A stretch of 64,000 nucleotides of DNA from contig CM048852.1 in assembly GCA_026545225.1 (NCBI GenBank), positions 17,278,146 through 17,342,145 on the forward strand, in the 5' to 3' direction. The translations under genes were made by a program, and so were the position numbers. Under the pieces are notes generated by a model. It was not told the DNA's origin and made no database searches. It saw only the letters and a program-made list of their open reading frames with translations. Below are positions 47,890 to 60,042 of this stretch, piece after piece. This DNA comes from Cornus controversa (lineage: Eukaryota > Streptophyta > Magnoliopsida > Cornales > Cornaceae). Each line of letters starts with the position of its first letter. The first letter of the stretch is position 1.

Positions 47890-48570
47890 AGCTATTGCGA
47901 AGGGTTTACTGGTATGCCACCAATCTGATATGTGTGGCTTCTCTTCATTCTTCTAGCAAATCCAAATTGTGCTTGATCAAACGCTTTTGTCCTGAGAGTT
48001 GGATCGTTGAGCTCGAGTGGAATCACTGCTTTTGTTCCACAGGCCAGGCTAAATGGACTATTCCTAGTTGAATGTCGAGGGGTTGTTTGGCAAGCCCATA
48101 ACATGTTTGGTAGTTATTCAAGCCATCGACCTTTTCTGTCCTCCAATTTTTTCTTGATATTGGCGAAGATGGTTTTATTTGTGATTTCAACCTGTCAATT
48201 TCCTTGGGGATATGATCTTGAGGAGAGCTTCTGGTTTATCCTATATTTCTTAAAGAATTTCTGAACGAATTGGTTATCAAAATTCTTTCCATTGTCCAGG
48301 ATGATTGACATTGGGAGCCCAAAGTGGCAAATTATGTTGCTCGAAATAAACTTCTTTACTTGGGAATGTGTCACAAAAGTGTAAGTTTCTGCCACAACCC
48401 ACTTGGTGAAATAATCTGCTACCAAGAGAATGCATTTTTTTCTTCTTTGCTGTGATCGGCAGAGGTCCCAACATGTTCATCTCCCATGGGGCAAACGAAC
48501 ATGGGCTAGTTATTACGTTCAGTCTACCAGGTGGTTGATGTAGAGTTCGCATGTCTTTGACATTTGTCAT
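47890..48570 (-). pseudogene. Integrase remnant of the antisense Tat-like element
   Basis: Recognisable integrase core: PCSFAPWEMNMLGPLPITA, YFTKWVVAETYTFVTHSQV, LPMSIILDNGKNFDNQF, then the C-terminal TTPRHSTRNSPFSLACGTKA segment. The order is normal for a gypsy integrase. Broken fossil. Confidence 0.78.
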
Positions 48571-48751
48571 TGTTTCTGGAATATTCTACTACATCGTGGG
48601 ACATGAATGGCTAGAAGTATCCCTAAGTCAAAGCCTTACGAGCTAAGGATCTTCCTCCAGAATGATTGCCACAAACTCTTTCATGAATTTCCCTGAGCAC
48701 TTCTCTAGTTTTGGGTGGTGTCAAGCATCTGAGCAATGGACCTGAGTATGA

Positions 48752-50608
48752 TCACTTATAGAGATGATTGTTGATGATGGAGTACTTTGCTGCTTTTATT
48801 TTGAGCTTCTTGGCTTCTTCCTTTTGCTCTGGGAGGATTCCATTATTCAAATATGATACTAGTGGATCCATCCAGCTTGGCTCCCTTAGGATTGTGAGCA
48901 CCTGATGGGACTTTCCTATGCTTGGCTCATTTAAGACATCTATTGTGGACACCCAGGTCAGTGATTTATCTGCATAAGAAGCCGAACATGCTAGATGGTC
49001 TGGTTCTTCATTCTGTTCCCTCAAGATATGGCTGAGCTTAACTTAATATCCTTCTATTTCTTTTGATCACTGTTTTTCGATATGCATTCATTTTTTCTTC
49101 TTTGGTGTGATATTCCCTGCAACCAAGTTCACAATTAACAGAGAATAACTAAAAATTAATAAGTTCTTTACCCATAAGGATTTTTCCAGTCGTAGGCTTG
49201 CCAGGAACGTTTCATACTTGGTCACGTTGTTTGATGCAAAAAATTCGAATCTCACAGCATGGTGAAGTGTCATTCCATCTGGGGTCTTGATTTATATTCC
49301 AGCCTCAACTCCTATCTAACTTGCTGAAGCATATATCCATGTAGACTTACCATGTTTGGCCAGCATGGCTCTTTTCTTCATCATCCAGTTCATATTACAG
49401 TAGAAATTTTACTACTACTTGGCCCTTCTTTGCTGTTCTTGGATTGAAATGGATGTCAAATGAGTTTATGTCCATTCCCCACTTCATCATCCTTCCTGAC
49501 ATTTCTGGTTTGCCAGGGATTGCCCTTAAGGGTAGAGCCATCGGCACTATTATGGCGTGGGATTCGAAATAATGCCTTAACTTCTTCTTTGCATGCACTA
49601 GACCCAGGATTAACTTTTCTTCTTTAGAATACCTCCTTTTGACATCAGTCATTGTTTTGTTGGTATAGAACACTGGATGTTGCTTCCAATCTTCCTCTCT
49701 AACCAGCATCGGGGTTGTTGATATCTGAGATACTGCGAGGTATAAATACAATGCTTCCCTACCTTTTGGGATCGAAAGAATTGGTGGGATTGACATATAC
49801 TCTTTTACTCTCTTCGGCACCTCTAACTGGTCCTTTCCCCATACGTCTCTTCCTTTCTTTCTGATAACATCGAAGAAAGGCTTATATTTGTCAAAAAGCT
49901 GTGAGATGAATCGGCTTAGTGCCGCTATTCGTCTAGTCAAGATCTGTACTTCTCTATGGGTTTTTGGTTCAAAACTCTGGACAATGGCCGTTGCATATCC
50001 GGGACTTACTTCAATTCTTGTGCGGTTGCCCATATGTTCGAGGAAGTGTCCAGAGGATACCCCAAACAAGCATTTTAGTGGGTTTAACTTCATGTTATAT
50101 TTTTTGAGAACGTCGAATACTTCCTGTAAATGCTCTATCTGATCCTCTTTCCATTGAATTTTAATTACCATGTCGTCTATATATGCCTCTATGTATTCTT
50201 GATCTGATCTCTGAAGATTTTGTTAATGGTTGCCCCCGGATTCTTCAACCCGTAGGGCATTACTTTGTAGTAGTAGGACCCACCCTCTGTGATGAACAAT
50301 GTATTTTCCTCATTTTTTAGATCCATCAGGATTTGATTATAACCTAAGTATGCGTCCAGGAAGGTTAATTATTTGTACCCTGCTGTTGCGTCTACCATCT
50401 AATCGATCTTCAAAAGTGGGTAATAGTCCTTTGGACAAGCCTTGTTCAAGTTAGTGATGTCGATGAAGACCCTCCATTTCTCATTCTTTTTCTTCACCAC
50501 TAATACATTTGAAACTAATTTGGATATTTTTCCTCTTTGATGAACCCTGCGTGTAGCAGTCACTCTACTTCCTCCGCAATTATTATGTTCCTCTCTGGAG
50601 CGAACCTC
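48752..50608 (-). pseudogene. Reverse transcriptase and RNase H remnant of the antisense element
   Basis: Reading leftward: FAPERN-type entry, VKKKNEKWRVFIDITNLNKA, the YIDDMV active-site block at about 50167-50184, LKKYNMKLNPLKCLFGVSSG, the connection with HPVFYTNKTMTDVKRRYSKE (RNase H side), and PSWMDPLVSYLNNGILP before integrase. Broken in several places. Confidence 0.8.
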
Positions 50609-51339
50609 TGATGGTATGGGAAGCCCATGAACATGTTTGTCCAAGTTTTAATGTTAAAAAGGATCCACAGGGGCATTTGTGGCATTTGTCATCAAATATA
50701 TTTGTTGGGCTTAATTTAATTAATTATCTTGTGTTCTCTTTTTTTTTGTATTTGCACTAACCAAATTGCTAGGGGCAACTTTTTTTTAGAAAGAAAAATT
50801 GGAAATTAGTGCAAGGGTGATTTGGAAATTATAGTCATTAGGGTTTCTCATTGTCTCAAAATTATTTATATAACTTTAAAAAAAAAAGGGAGAGAGAGGC
50901 GCTGATAGATAGAGATATATGTAAAGTAGTGAAAAAGTGTGCCTGAAGGAAAGACATCCGACTCATATATATTGATAAAGATGAGGAGATAAGATTTGTG
51001 AACAGTATGGTGAGCCGATATTATACAAAGAGAGAGGTTGAAGTAGCAAAAGGAAGAGAGGAGAAGTGATCAATTCAAATGGGATTCTCGTTGCATGATT
51101 TACAACACTTACGTCAAGGTATATACATGATGGGTTCATGATCTAGTGAGTCTCTATATATATAAAAGACCTATCAGACTCATTTAATTAAATTATCATC
51201 TACACCTCTTGATTGTCGTCCTTCTCTTTTCCTTCAAACTATGAGTAGGGTTTTGATTTTTCTTAAGCTTTATTGTGATTGAGTGATGTGGTTGGAACTT
51301 GAATTATATTGTAAGCTTATTTTTGCTCCTTTTATCTAA

Positions 51340-52690
51340 TATAATTTAACCACTCGCAAGAGCACGAATCTTTGTAGATAGGGTTCTATATAGAGGGTAT
51401 CGATCCCACGAGGACTAGTCGTAATTGTCTTAAAGAAAGATTACTTCCACTTTAATCCTAAAAACAAGGTTTTGAGTTTTTGTTTATAAAACTATTGCAT
51501 GAATGTAATAACAATAAATTTAAAGAGTAAAGGATGGGAGAGAGAACTAGGGGTGGTTTCCACCACTAGCCATTCACATGTTCATAAGTGTAGCAAGCTT
51601 GGGATTCATAAATTAAATGCCTAACAATGTCATTAGGCTTGTGACCTCAATGACATATCAAAAGATTAATGTGTGTGTCAACCTATCATAATCCATCTTC
51701 AACAAGCATAGCTCTTCAACCTAACTAACTACCTAATTATCCTATTCTATCAGTGAACCTACATGCATCCAAACTACCTTATCTTGGCATGGTTTATACA
51801 AGCAAGCACTACACATTCATTTAAAGTACCATTACCTAGCCATCATTTGCATTTCTTGTGGAATATGCAAATTTTGTGCATTCATATGACAAAATCTACT
51901 CTAAGACAAGAATAAACTCCACTTCAAATGAATATATATAAGAAATGTATAAGTGTACATTGTCACTAGACTAGATAATCAACATTCAATTACAAATCCC
52001 AAAATGCTACAAAAATGAACAAGTTTACATGGCTAGGGGTTTCACCAACACCCTAGTAGAGAAGTTAGTTGCTCATGGTTGCCTTGCACTCTTCCATTGA
52101 TGAAGAAAATGGAGCTTCAAGGTCTGGTTCAGCTCCTTCTTCTCCTCTCCCGAATGTCTCTCCTTGTATATTCTGATGTGTGTGAGAGATATCTGAGAAA
52201 TGGCCTCTTTTTGTGCTTTATGGCCTCCTTTTTCAACCTTGGGTCCCACCATAAATATATATATATCAATATATATATCTACTATATCAAGAAGGTCCCC
52301 AAAGGTCTTGTTCAAGTCAGACAATCCATCTAAGTCGTGCAAAAAGGGGGATTTTGTTGCAAGTGGGAGAGCAGGTGAGCAAGTGGGCAAGTGGCTCTGC
52401 AGAATCTCGATTAATCGAGATTGGATCTCGATTGATCAAGATTTTGATTAATCGAAGTAAGATCTCGATCAATCGAGATCTCGATTGATCGAGATCAACA
52501 TCTTGATTGATCGAGATGCCTTGGCTGCAATTCTGACTTTTCTCTTCAGCTGCCAAAAAGCCTCAAATTTTGCTCCTTTCACTACAAGACCTGCAATACA
52601 TCAAAAACACAAAAATACAGTAAACATATCTTGGTAAACGTAGAAACGGGACTAACATATGCAGTAAAGAAGGTTTAAATGCATAGAATT
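51340..52690. mobile_element. Retroelement-like interspersed unit, unclassified
   Basis: Begins with AACCACTCGCAAGAGCACGA and GGGTATCGATCCCACGAGG, phrases common in plant interspersed LTR-derived repeats, and ends near GAACACTTATCA. It is non-coding. It contains the palindrome cluster at 52404-52517. Confidence 0.4.
52404..52517. repeat. Palindrome-word cluster (ATCTCGATTAATCGAGAT)
   Basis: Six near-contiguous copies of an 18-bp word close to the perfect palindrome ATCTCGATTAATCGAGAT, starting at 52404, 52425, 52441, 52462, 52478 and 52500. The second and later copies vary at one to four bases, mostly keeping dyad symmetry. Confidence 0.85.
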
Positions 52691-52699
52691 GAACACTTA

Positions 52700-54056
52700 T
52701 CATTGAGCAAGGGTAGTTATATGTGTTAGACAAACTTTTGGGTTTAAATCATACATCTAGTTATTTATTTTTCCCCAAAATTTGTAGCTGAAATCTTTCC
52801 TCTCTCTCGGTACACACTTCTGTTTTTGAGAACTCGGTCTTATTCTTAGCTATTGATGAATCACTTTTCTGTATTGATCTTATATACCTATGTCTTGAAA
52901 TTGGCTCTGTTCTTAGTCTTGGTAATTGATGCATGATGTTCTATGTTGATCTTATATATATATATGTCTTGAAATTGATTATGTTTCTTCTCTTTGCAAG
53001 TGACGCTTGACATCATTTGTTGAATCCGAAATCTACCATAATTCTGTATTGATGATTCTGAGTTGCTGTCCAAATTTATGTGATTACTAATTTTTGAAAT
53101 CGTATTTCTGTGTGTTAATTTCTTAAGTCTGACATTTCATAAACTCAAACAAGAAATTAATATTGCTGATTTGAAAGTTTAATAGTGTTGTTCTGTGTAT
53201 GTAATAGTGCTAATTTGAGAAATTAATGTTGCTGATTTAAGAATTTAATTGTGCTGTTCTGAGAATATAATTGAGCTGATTTGAGAACTCTATATTGCTG
53301 AATTTTATATGCTGATGTGCTTAACCTTGTTGCTGATTATGCTGAACTCATAGAACTGTTTTCAAACTGCATGAGCTACTAATTTCTACTCTAGTTGCAG
53401 TTGTGTCCATTTTAAGAACAGGTACGAAGACAAATAAATACTCAGACCATTGTCTGAAGTGAATTCCAACCTAAATGGTCATTCAAGAAGCTGAGAATGA
53501 GATTCATTGAAAGAGTGTCTACTACAAGTCTGTTACAACTACACTTTAAGGGTGTATTTATTGAAGCCTATCTTAGAAGAAATTTAAGTGTCATTATCTA
53601 CCAAGAAGTCAAGTGTTCGTGACATTATCAAGCTGGACCTCGAAGACCTATAATCAAGCCTGAAGAGTTACTACTCATCTCATCAAACTGACTCAATTAT
53701 CACTATGTATAGTCCAAGTATTAGGATACTTTGGATAGAAGGAGAGTGAAAAAGTTATGGTGAGATTTGGTTAGAGTATTCAGGCCTAGGGAGGTTGTGA
53801 ACTGGGTTGAGAGCTGGAGTGACAATGTTGTGAGTTAGGTGAGTGAGAGAGTGATTGAGAGAATTATTGTACTACCCTTTCAGACATAGTGGAGATCAAT
53901 TCGAAGAGGTTTCTTACCCCTCCCTGGGGTTTTCCTCTATAAATCTGTGTGTCCATAATTATATGATTGCATGTGCTAGCCAAATTTGCAATATTAGGAA
54001 GAAAAATTGAAGAACCTATTCACCCCCTCCCCCTCTAGGTTCATCAATCTCCTTTG
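52700..54056 (+). repeat. Probable copia-like LTR or LTR-leader segment
   Basis: It contains subrepeats built on GCTGATTTGAGAA (53165-53330) and ends with CCTATTCACCCCC and CCCCTCTAGG, the phrase often found at the end of Sire-type copia LTRs and leaders. No coding part and no partner LTR were found, so the family call is tentative. Confidence 0.42.
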
Positions 54057-54536
54057 CTTCTATTTGACAGGAGTGTTCGTTGGATCTATATTCAGATTGT
54101 GAGTTCCTAGGGTTGAATCCATTCCGAGCATATCTTGGTGGCTCAATACGAAAACATTAACGTTTTCTTGTAGTACCTTAGCTAGTTCTTTCTTCTCATA
54201 CTCCGATAAGAGTGAACCAATTTTGGTGCTCCAATCTTGTCCCTTTTCACTGAGTAGTATTATCTAGAAGAGCTCTACAGTGTGCACGGGTTCTTCTTCC
54301 TCTTCTTGCTCTGGACATTCATGTTTCTGTGATTGCTATTGAAGACTGGTGCCAGTACTAGTCTTCCCCTTCTCTGGCGTGTGCTTGACGGTCAATGCAT
54401 AGCATTCCTTGACTGCCACTTGATCACCAAGAAGGTCAACTATTCCATTTCTGTTCACTACATTTAGTGGAGAGGGAAATCAATTAACACTAGAACATAT
54501 TGGCTGCTTTATAATCCAATGTGGAGAAGCCGGTGC

Positions 54537-57113
54537 TGTAACGCCCCGATCCCCCGACTCCCGGAAAATCGGAGGTTAACCTGTCCATTAGTCTCGATGG
54601 ACCCTTTTTACCCTCAATTACTGTAGAAGCTTAACTCTGTTCTTGCACATAGATGTGTATGACTCCACCTTATCCAACCCTCATGGGCCCTATATCAAAT
54701 CGTAACACCTTAGTGAAGATTTTATTTATCCACACTCCTATAAATCACTCACTCTCAGGACTCAACACTTTGTGTGTTTGGAATCTGGAACTAATACTTG
54801 CCCCATTGGATAGAGAATCCAAAAATACTCAATTTCAGAAAAAGAATCACTTGATTCGGGTTTGAAACGACCAAGTTATGTCTATTTCAAAATTTTGAAA
54901 ATCTGCATTAGTCGACTTATCAGTCGACTTATAAGGCATCAGTCGACTTATGAAGTGCATTAGTCGACTAATTTGCTGCTCTAGAAAGCTCTAAAACACA
55001 CTGCCAACGTTAGTCGACTTATAGAAAGGAGTAAGTCGACTAATTCAGCCTGGAACCCCATTTTTCACCTTTTTGACCAAAATTCACCCCGAAACTCATA
55101 TCTAAACCTTTATAACACCTAAAACTCATCCAATAGCATTCAAATAATTTAGAAATGCTATATCACCATACCCATTTATCAAATCACACATTTGAATCAC
55201 AAAGATCTCATAATCCACATTCATTCCCATTAACCAACCTCATCTTTATACATATAAGATTCAAATGAAATTACACAAGTTACATATATGATAATGTAAC
55301 TACAACATCTATACAATCCCAAAAACATTCATTAGGTCCAAAGTATACATTCCAAATCCAAATGGCTTCCAAGTTCATAGTCATTACAAGGATTTCATGC
55401 ACAAGGTCCAAAAATGCTAAAAATCCAACCATGACTACAACTACATAGATAACGTGCCACAAGTCGGCACAGATAGCCAAACGTACAAAATCAACAAGAA
55501 AAGGAGTTCTAAGACTCCGAATCTATATCATGAATGCTCACCATCCGTCACTTCCTTGCCATGTCCTGAAAATGTTAATGTAGGGGGATGAGCAAATTCA
55601 ACGGCTCAAAGTAATATGTTGTGCGATCCACTCAAGTCTACATTTCATATAATTGCATAAAGGAATTACCAATGCGTAATTTAGCTGCGTGTCGTGCTTC
55701 CTAGCATTCTAGTCAAAGCAATACGTTCATTTTCATGGCATACTCATCAAATACATTCGACAACCATAATTTCACAACATATGTCGTTGCACAATCCATT
55801 ATATCTATAACATTCGATACATTCAAATTCATCCACAATTCCACTTACTTCACATAAGTCACGTCACTTCACATAGTTCAACACAAAAATCACATTGTAC
55901 TCGGAATTGAACTCACACGCACACCACACACATGATATGTACCGTAGTCCTACATCTTAATTATTTTGGCTATTTCGGGCTACTAACCTGTCCAGTCACC
56001 ACCCACTTGTGCAAGGTAGAGAACTTTCAACCCCAAGAGGATCTCTTCCTCTATAATTTTCTATGAGTCATTCCCGAGTATTCATTACAAACACAAAATA
56101 CTTCACCTTTTTGCACATACATTCGCACATTGGATGCATTGCACTCAATACATGCCCTATATCCATTCTAGCATGTTATTCAACCATTCAAAATGCCACA
56201 AGCATACTTTCAATTCCCAAACTCAAGCTTTTCAATAACTTCACCAAAATTCACATATGCAATTTATATATCAATTTGCACAATTAAGCAATCCATGCAT
56301 TCAATGACATTAATCAGCCATTTCCAATTTAAAAGACATATCTCATCAATTAAATTCAACAATAAATCCACAAAACCTCATATTATCATATATAACACAA
56401 TTACATCAATTTTATGCTAAAAAAATAAAATTAAACTTGGAATGTAAGACACAACACACACCCCCTACCTCAATAGCTATAGTTTCAAGCTATTCCTTAC
56501 TTCACTTGAAAATTTTACTTTCTTGGAAATTAATTCTGGACCAATCAAATTCAAGCCTTCGTCGCATAGATCGTTTCTTCCTTCTTCGGCAAACTCAAAA
56601 TCCCACCCGAAGTCCCCCTAAATTGATGAAGAAAAGAAAGAGAAGAAGTTGCTATGTTTGTGTACACATATATGATGTTCACGACTGAGGGAAGAAGAGG
56701 ATAGGGCTGGGTTCTCTCCTCTTCTATTTATAGAAAAAGGACCTACCCATAATTAGAACAATGCCATTACTTTTTCACTAAACCTTCTCGGGCTCGTTTT
56801 CGGAGTTCCATAACTTCGATTGACACAAAATCGATTCTGTAGCGCGTCAAATATTTTATTTAAGCTACCCTCCGAATTTGAAGTCATTTCGAGACTTTTG
56901 GATTTTCTGGGCCTACGGGGCCCGCGCCCACGGGTTGACCGGACTCAAAAAAGTCAACTTTAGCCAAACGCTCCAAAAATTTCCCCAAACCTTAGATATG
57001 TTATCTAAATATGAATTTCACATTTAAAACACATATAAAATCATTTAAAACATCAATATGACAATTAAATGAAATTATAAGAAAACCGGCCAAAAATGGT
57101 CACGGTCCTTACA
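54537..57113 (-). repeat. Solo LTR (copy B) with TSD GGTGC
   Basis: A 2,577-bp LTR starting TGTAACGCCCCGATCC and ending GGTCCTTACA, flanked by perfect GGTGC (54532-54536 and 57114-57118). It interrupts a gag reading HIGCFIIQCGEAGA on the left and NHMLKLRLFPNSLT on the right, so left and right flanks belong together. A minus-strand TATA word (56724-56732) matches that of copy A. No internal region remains, as expected after LTR-LTR recombination. Confidence 0.87.
54907..55044. repeat. Palindrome-word cluster B (ATAAGTCGACTTAT)
   Basis: Six copies of a word close to the perfect palindrome ATAAGTCGACTTAT at 54907, 54921, 54939, 54959, 55010 and 55031, inside solo LTR copy B. They lie about 1.7-1.8 kb downstream (minus sense) of its TATA word and about 370-510 bases from the LTR 3' end. 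Confidence 0.8.
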
Positions 57114-57118
57114 GGTGC

Positions 57119-58379
57119 TAACCATATGTTGAAATTAAGATTGTTCCCCAATTCTTTAACTAGCATAACTTTTACTTGGTATTCCAACTTGAGGCCAAAT
57201 TCTGTAGTGAATTGGCAATCAATGGAAGAGTTATTTGATACTCTGTTTTATCATCTGGAACTGGAGGCTACACTTGTTGATCTGTCTAGGCTAAGTCAAT
57301 TTCTTAGAGAGATGGTTGAGACTTTCAAAGAAAGATTCAGGGGGGCATGACTAAAGTGTCGAGTGATTCTTGCTGAGTCAGAATATGCGAAGTTAGCCTT
57401 AAATGGTTTAGATATTGAACATAGGAAGAGATTTGAGGGCATTGATATCCATGATATATTTTAGCAAGCTGAAAGAGCTACTCGATATGAATCAATCCTT
57501 AATGAAGAAAAAGAAAGAAAAATATCATCAAAGGGGACTTATTATAAAGACCCCAACTATGAGATTTTTTTGGCAGAAATTGATGAGAATCTTGAGGCAA
57601 ATCTGCCCGAGGTCCACCTTAAGAAGCCATATATTTGTGAAAGCCTAGTAAGAGTAAAATCAGTTACTAGTGGTTCTCACGTAGCCTTGTCGTCGGCCAA
57701 TTCAGCTAAAAAGGGGTTGGCCGATATAGACAAATTATATTCATTAGATTTGTCTATGACTAAAAAGATCTTTGATCATTTGTTGGCTGATAAGAAGATC
57801 ACATTGCCCAAAGGGCAGAAGATCCCATCAACCGCTGAGTTGAAAGGAAAAGAATATTACAAGTGCCATAACTCTTGGACACATAGTACTAATGACTGTA
57901 CGGTGTTTTGTAACATTTTGCAGAAAGAAATCGATGAGGGTACTTTAAAATTTTCGAACAAGAAGATGGATATGATGGGACTCAACAGCAACCCTTTTTC
58001 GACCATCATTACTAGCAACGTGATCGGCCTTACACCAAAGGCTGAAAATCAACAACAAGAGGTTGATGACAGAACACTGCCAGACTCTTCAAATAACAAA
58101 ATAGTAAAAGAGTTAGAGCGAAAACACCGAGAGGCTCAGCTAGCCCTTATTGAAAAGGGATGTTGCCTAAATTACAAAATTCTTAGGAATTATGATGACA
58201 AAGGCATAGGATCCAGGGGGTATGGTGTACAAAAAAACTTCCATAAGAGGATCCTATTCCCTCACGATTGGCCACCCTCAACAGTTAGCAATCATTCAGT
58301 TTTCCAGATAATCAAACTGAGAGAGGTAATAACCATGGGCATAGACAAAACGATTGTTAATAGGCCCAACTTAGTGTAA
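57119..58379 (+). pseudogene. gag remnant of the sense Tat-like element (main part)
   Basis: Recognisable: LRLFPNSLTSITFTWYSNLR, a YHLELEATLVDLSRLSQFLR-like segment, LNGLDIEHRKRFEG, and further on LPKGQKIPSTAELKGKEYYK with KCHNSWTHSTNDCTVF, the Tat-type Cys/His patch. Broken in several places. Confidence 0.78.
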
Positions 58380-58875
58380 CCCACTGAGATTTAAAAGAAG
58401 ATCACTAGCTCAGTCGACGGTGTGGGTTAGAAAGGAAAATTTCTCCCATATGCCAAGAATGATAAAACCACCCATTGTTGCCCATAATTGATGGATAAAG
58501 GTTACTCATCCTAAATTCCCTAAGAATATGATTCTGAAAGACGCTCCATCTCGTGCCTAGAAGTGGATAATGCTAAGGAAACGAGCCCAAATGAGGAGGA
58601 AACAAACTGAAGGCCAAGTAATGTTGGCTAATGGCCGTGGTTAGAAATTTACATTAGATGAGACAATGGATATACCCATGGCCTTCGATGAAGGAGATTC
58701 TTCCCAGAAGGGGGATCATAATCAGACTATGATCCAAGATAAATAACAAAATATAGAATCAGATTCGGGAATTTCTCAGAGAAGGTCATATGCAACATAA
58801 CACTTATTTTACCATCTATCTTTCAGGTAAATCCTGATCAACTAGGTGTCATGACTGATCATATAAATCCTTAAA

Positions 58876-59598
58876 ATGACAGAAGTAACATCAACCAGTA
58901 AGACACCAGTTTCTAAGGAGGGTTCCTCATCAGCCGATAGGGTGGTATTTAAAAGACCACCATTGGCTAAGACTCAACAACCGAGACCTTTGTATGTCAA
59001 AGTTTGGGTAGAAGGCCAACCAGTTAACCAGGTATTGGTTGACAATGGATCTGTGGTGAACAACATTCCATAAACCACTATGAAGACTTTGGAAAACAAT
59101 ATGGAAGACTTGATTCCTACAGATGTTGCAATCATCGGGTTCAATGGTGGATCCACTAACACTAAAGGAATACTGCCTTAAGAAGTCACTATTGGTGGAC
59201 GATTATCATTTACCATTTTCTTTATTATTGAGTCCACAATGGCTTATAACTTGCTTTTGGGCTATGATTAGATTCACCCCAATATGTGTATCCCATATTC
59301 ACTTTATCAAATGTTGATTCCTTGGGATGTGGACGAGGTCAAAATAATAGAGGCTAATAAAAAAACTGTCACTAAAGTATATGCAGTGAAAACCGCTCTT
59401 TATGATGAAGCTTATGTTTTGATCAAGTTTATTGGGATGGACAAGATGGGTCTCCTAGTAGCAGCTATAATGAGGAGGGAGTTGGCGCCTTCAGAAATAA
59501 AAGAGTTGTTGTATGGAGTACCTCGGCTGATGCTAAAGCTTAATCGGCTTATTCCTAATTCAGAAAAGTTAGTTAATGACGATAGAGGAATCCAATAG
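58876..59598 (+). pseudogene. Protease-region remnant of the sense Tat-like element
   Basis: The retropepsin-like region is shown by LYVKVWVEGQPVNQVLVDNG, IPTDVAIIGFNGGSTNTKG and TMAYNLLLGYD-like wording, in the order known for Tat elements. A helical linker to RT follows. Broken. Confidence 0.72.
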
Positions 59599-60042
59599 AG
59601 ATGAACAAATAAGGCAGGCCCTCAGCGCCGCCTGTTTTCAGCTAAAAGCATACTTAGTAGAGAAGATAATTGCCAAAGTAGAACAATTATATCCCAACCT
59701 ATCGGCCAATATCACTAAAGTGATCCAAGTTAACAGTAAAAAACTAGATGTAATACAATTGGCATATTTGGAATCAGCCCTAGCAAAATTAGATGATCGC
59801 AAGGCAGAGGTACAAGATCATTTGCTTGAAGTAAATTTGGGGAGGACTGATGATCCTCAACGTACATATATTAGTGCTCTTTTGGAGCCTAAATTACTAG
59901 CTGAGATGATCATGTTATTGAAATAATTCAAAGACTATTTTGCCTGGAATTATAAGGAGATGCCTGGTTTATCAAAAGAGTTGGTAGAACACAAGCTGCC
60001 AATCCGGAAGGGTATAAACCATACAAATAATAGTCGAGGAGG

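Larger units (their letters stand above)
50609..54056. mobile_element. 3.4-kb insertion in the antisense Tat-like element
   Basis: The RT entry region is interrupted between about 50608 and 54057. The insert starts TGATGGTATGGG and ends TTCATCA. The flanking pentamers (ACCTC and ATCTC) agree at four of five positions, so an LTR-type insertion is plausible. It is itself composite: a low-complexity part (50.7-51.2 kb), a unit with a palindrome cluster (51.3-52.7 kb) and a copia-like LTR portion (52.7-54.05 kb). It contains no convincing coding region. Confidence 0.5.
47456..54430 (-). mobile_element. Antisense Tat-like Ty3/gypsy element, broken, with an internal insertion
   Basis: A fossil on the minus strand. 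From right to left it shows a protease-to-RT linker (about 54430-54057), reverse transcriptase and RNase H (50608-48750), integrase (48570-47890) and a 3' non-coding tail. A 3.4-kb insertion (50609-54056) splits it just before the RT core. No LTR of its own is identified. The protein wording is that of the Tat branch of non-chromovirus gypsy elements. Many breaks are present. Confidence 0.72.

Noticed and set aside
56724-56732. Promoter of a host gene (TATA word)
   Set aside because: It lies inside LTR copy B and has a counterpart at the same place in copy A, so it belongs to the LTR.
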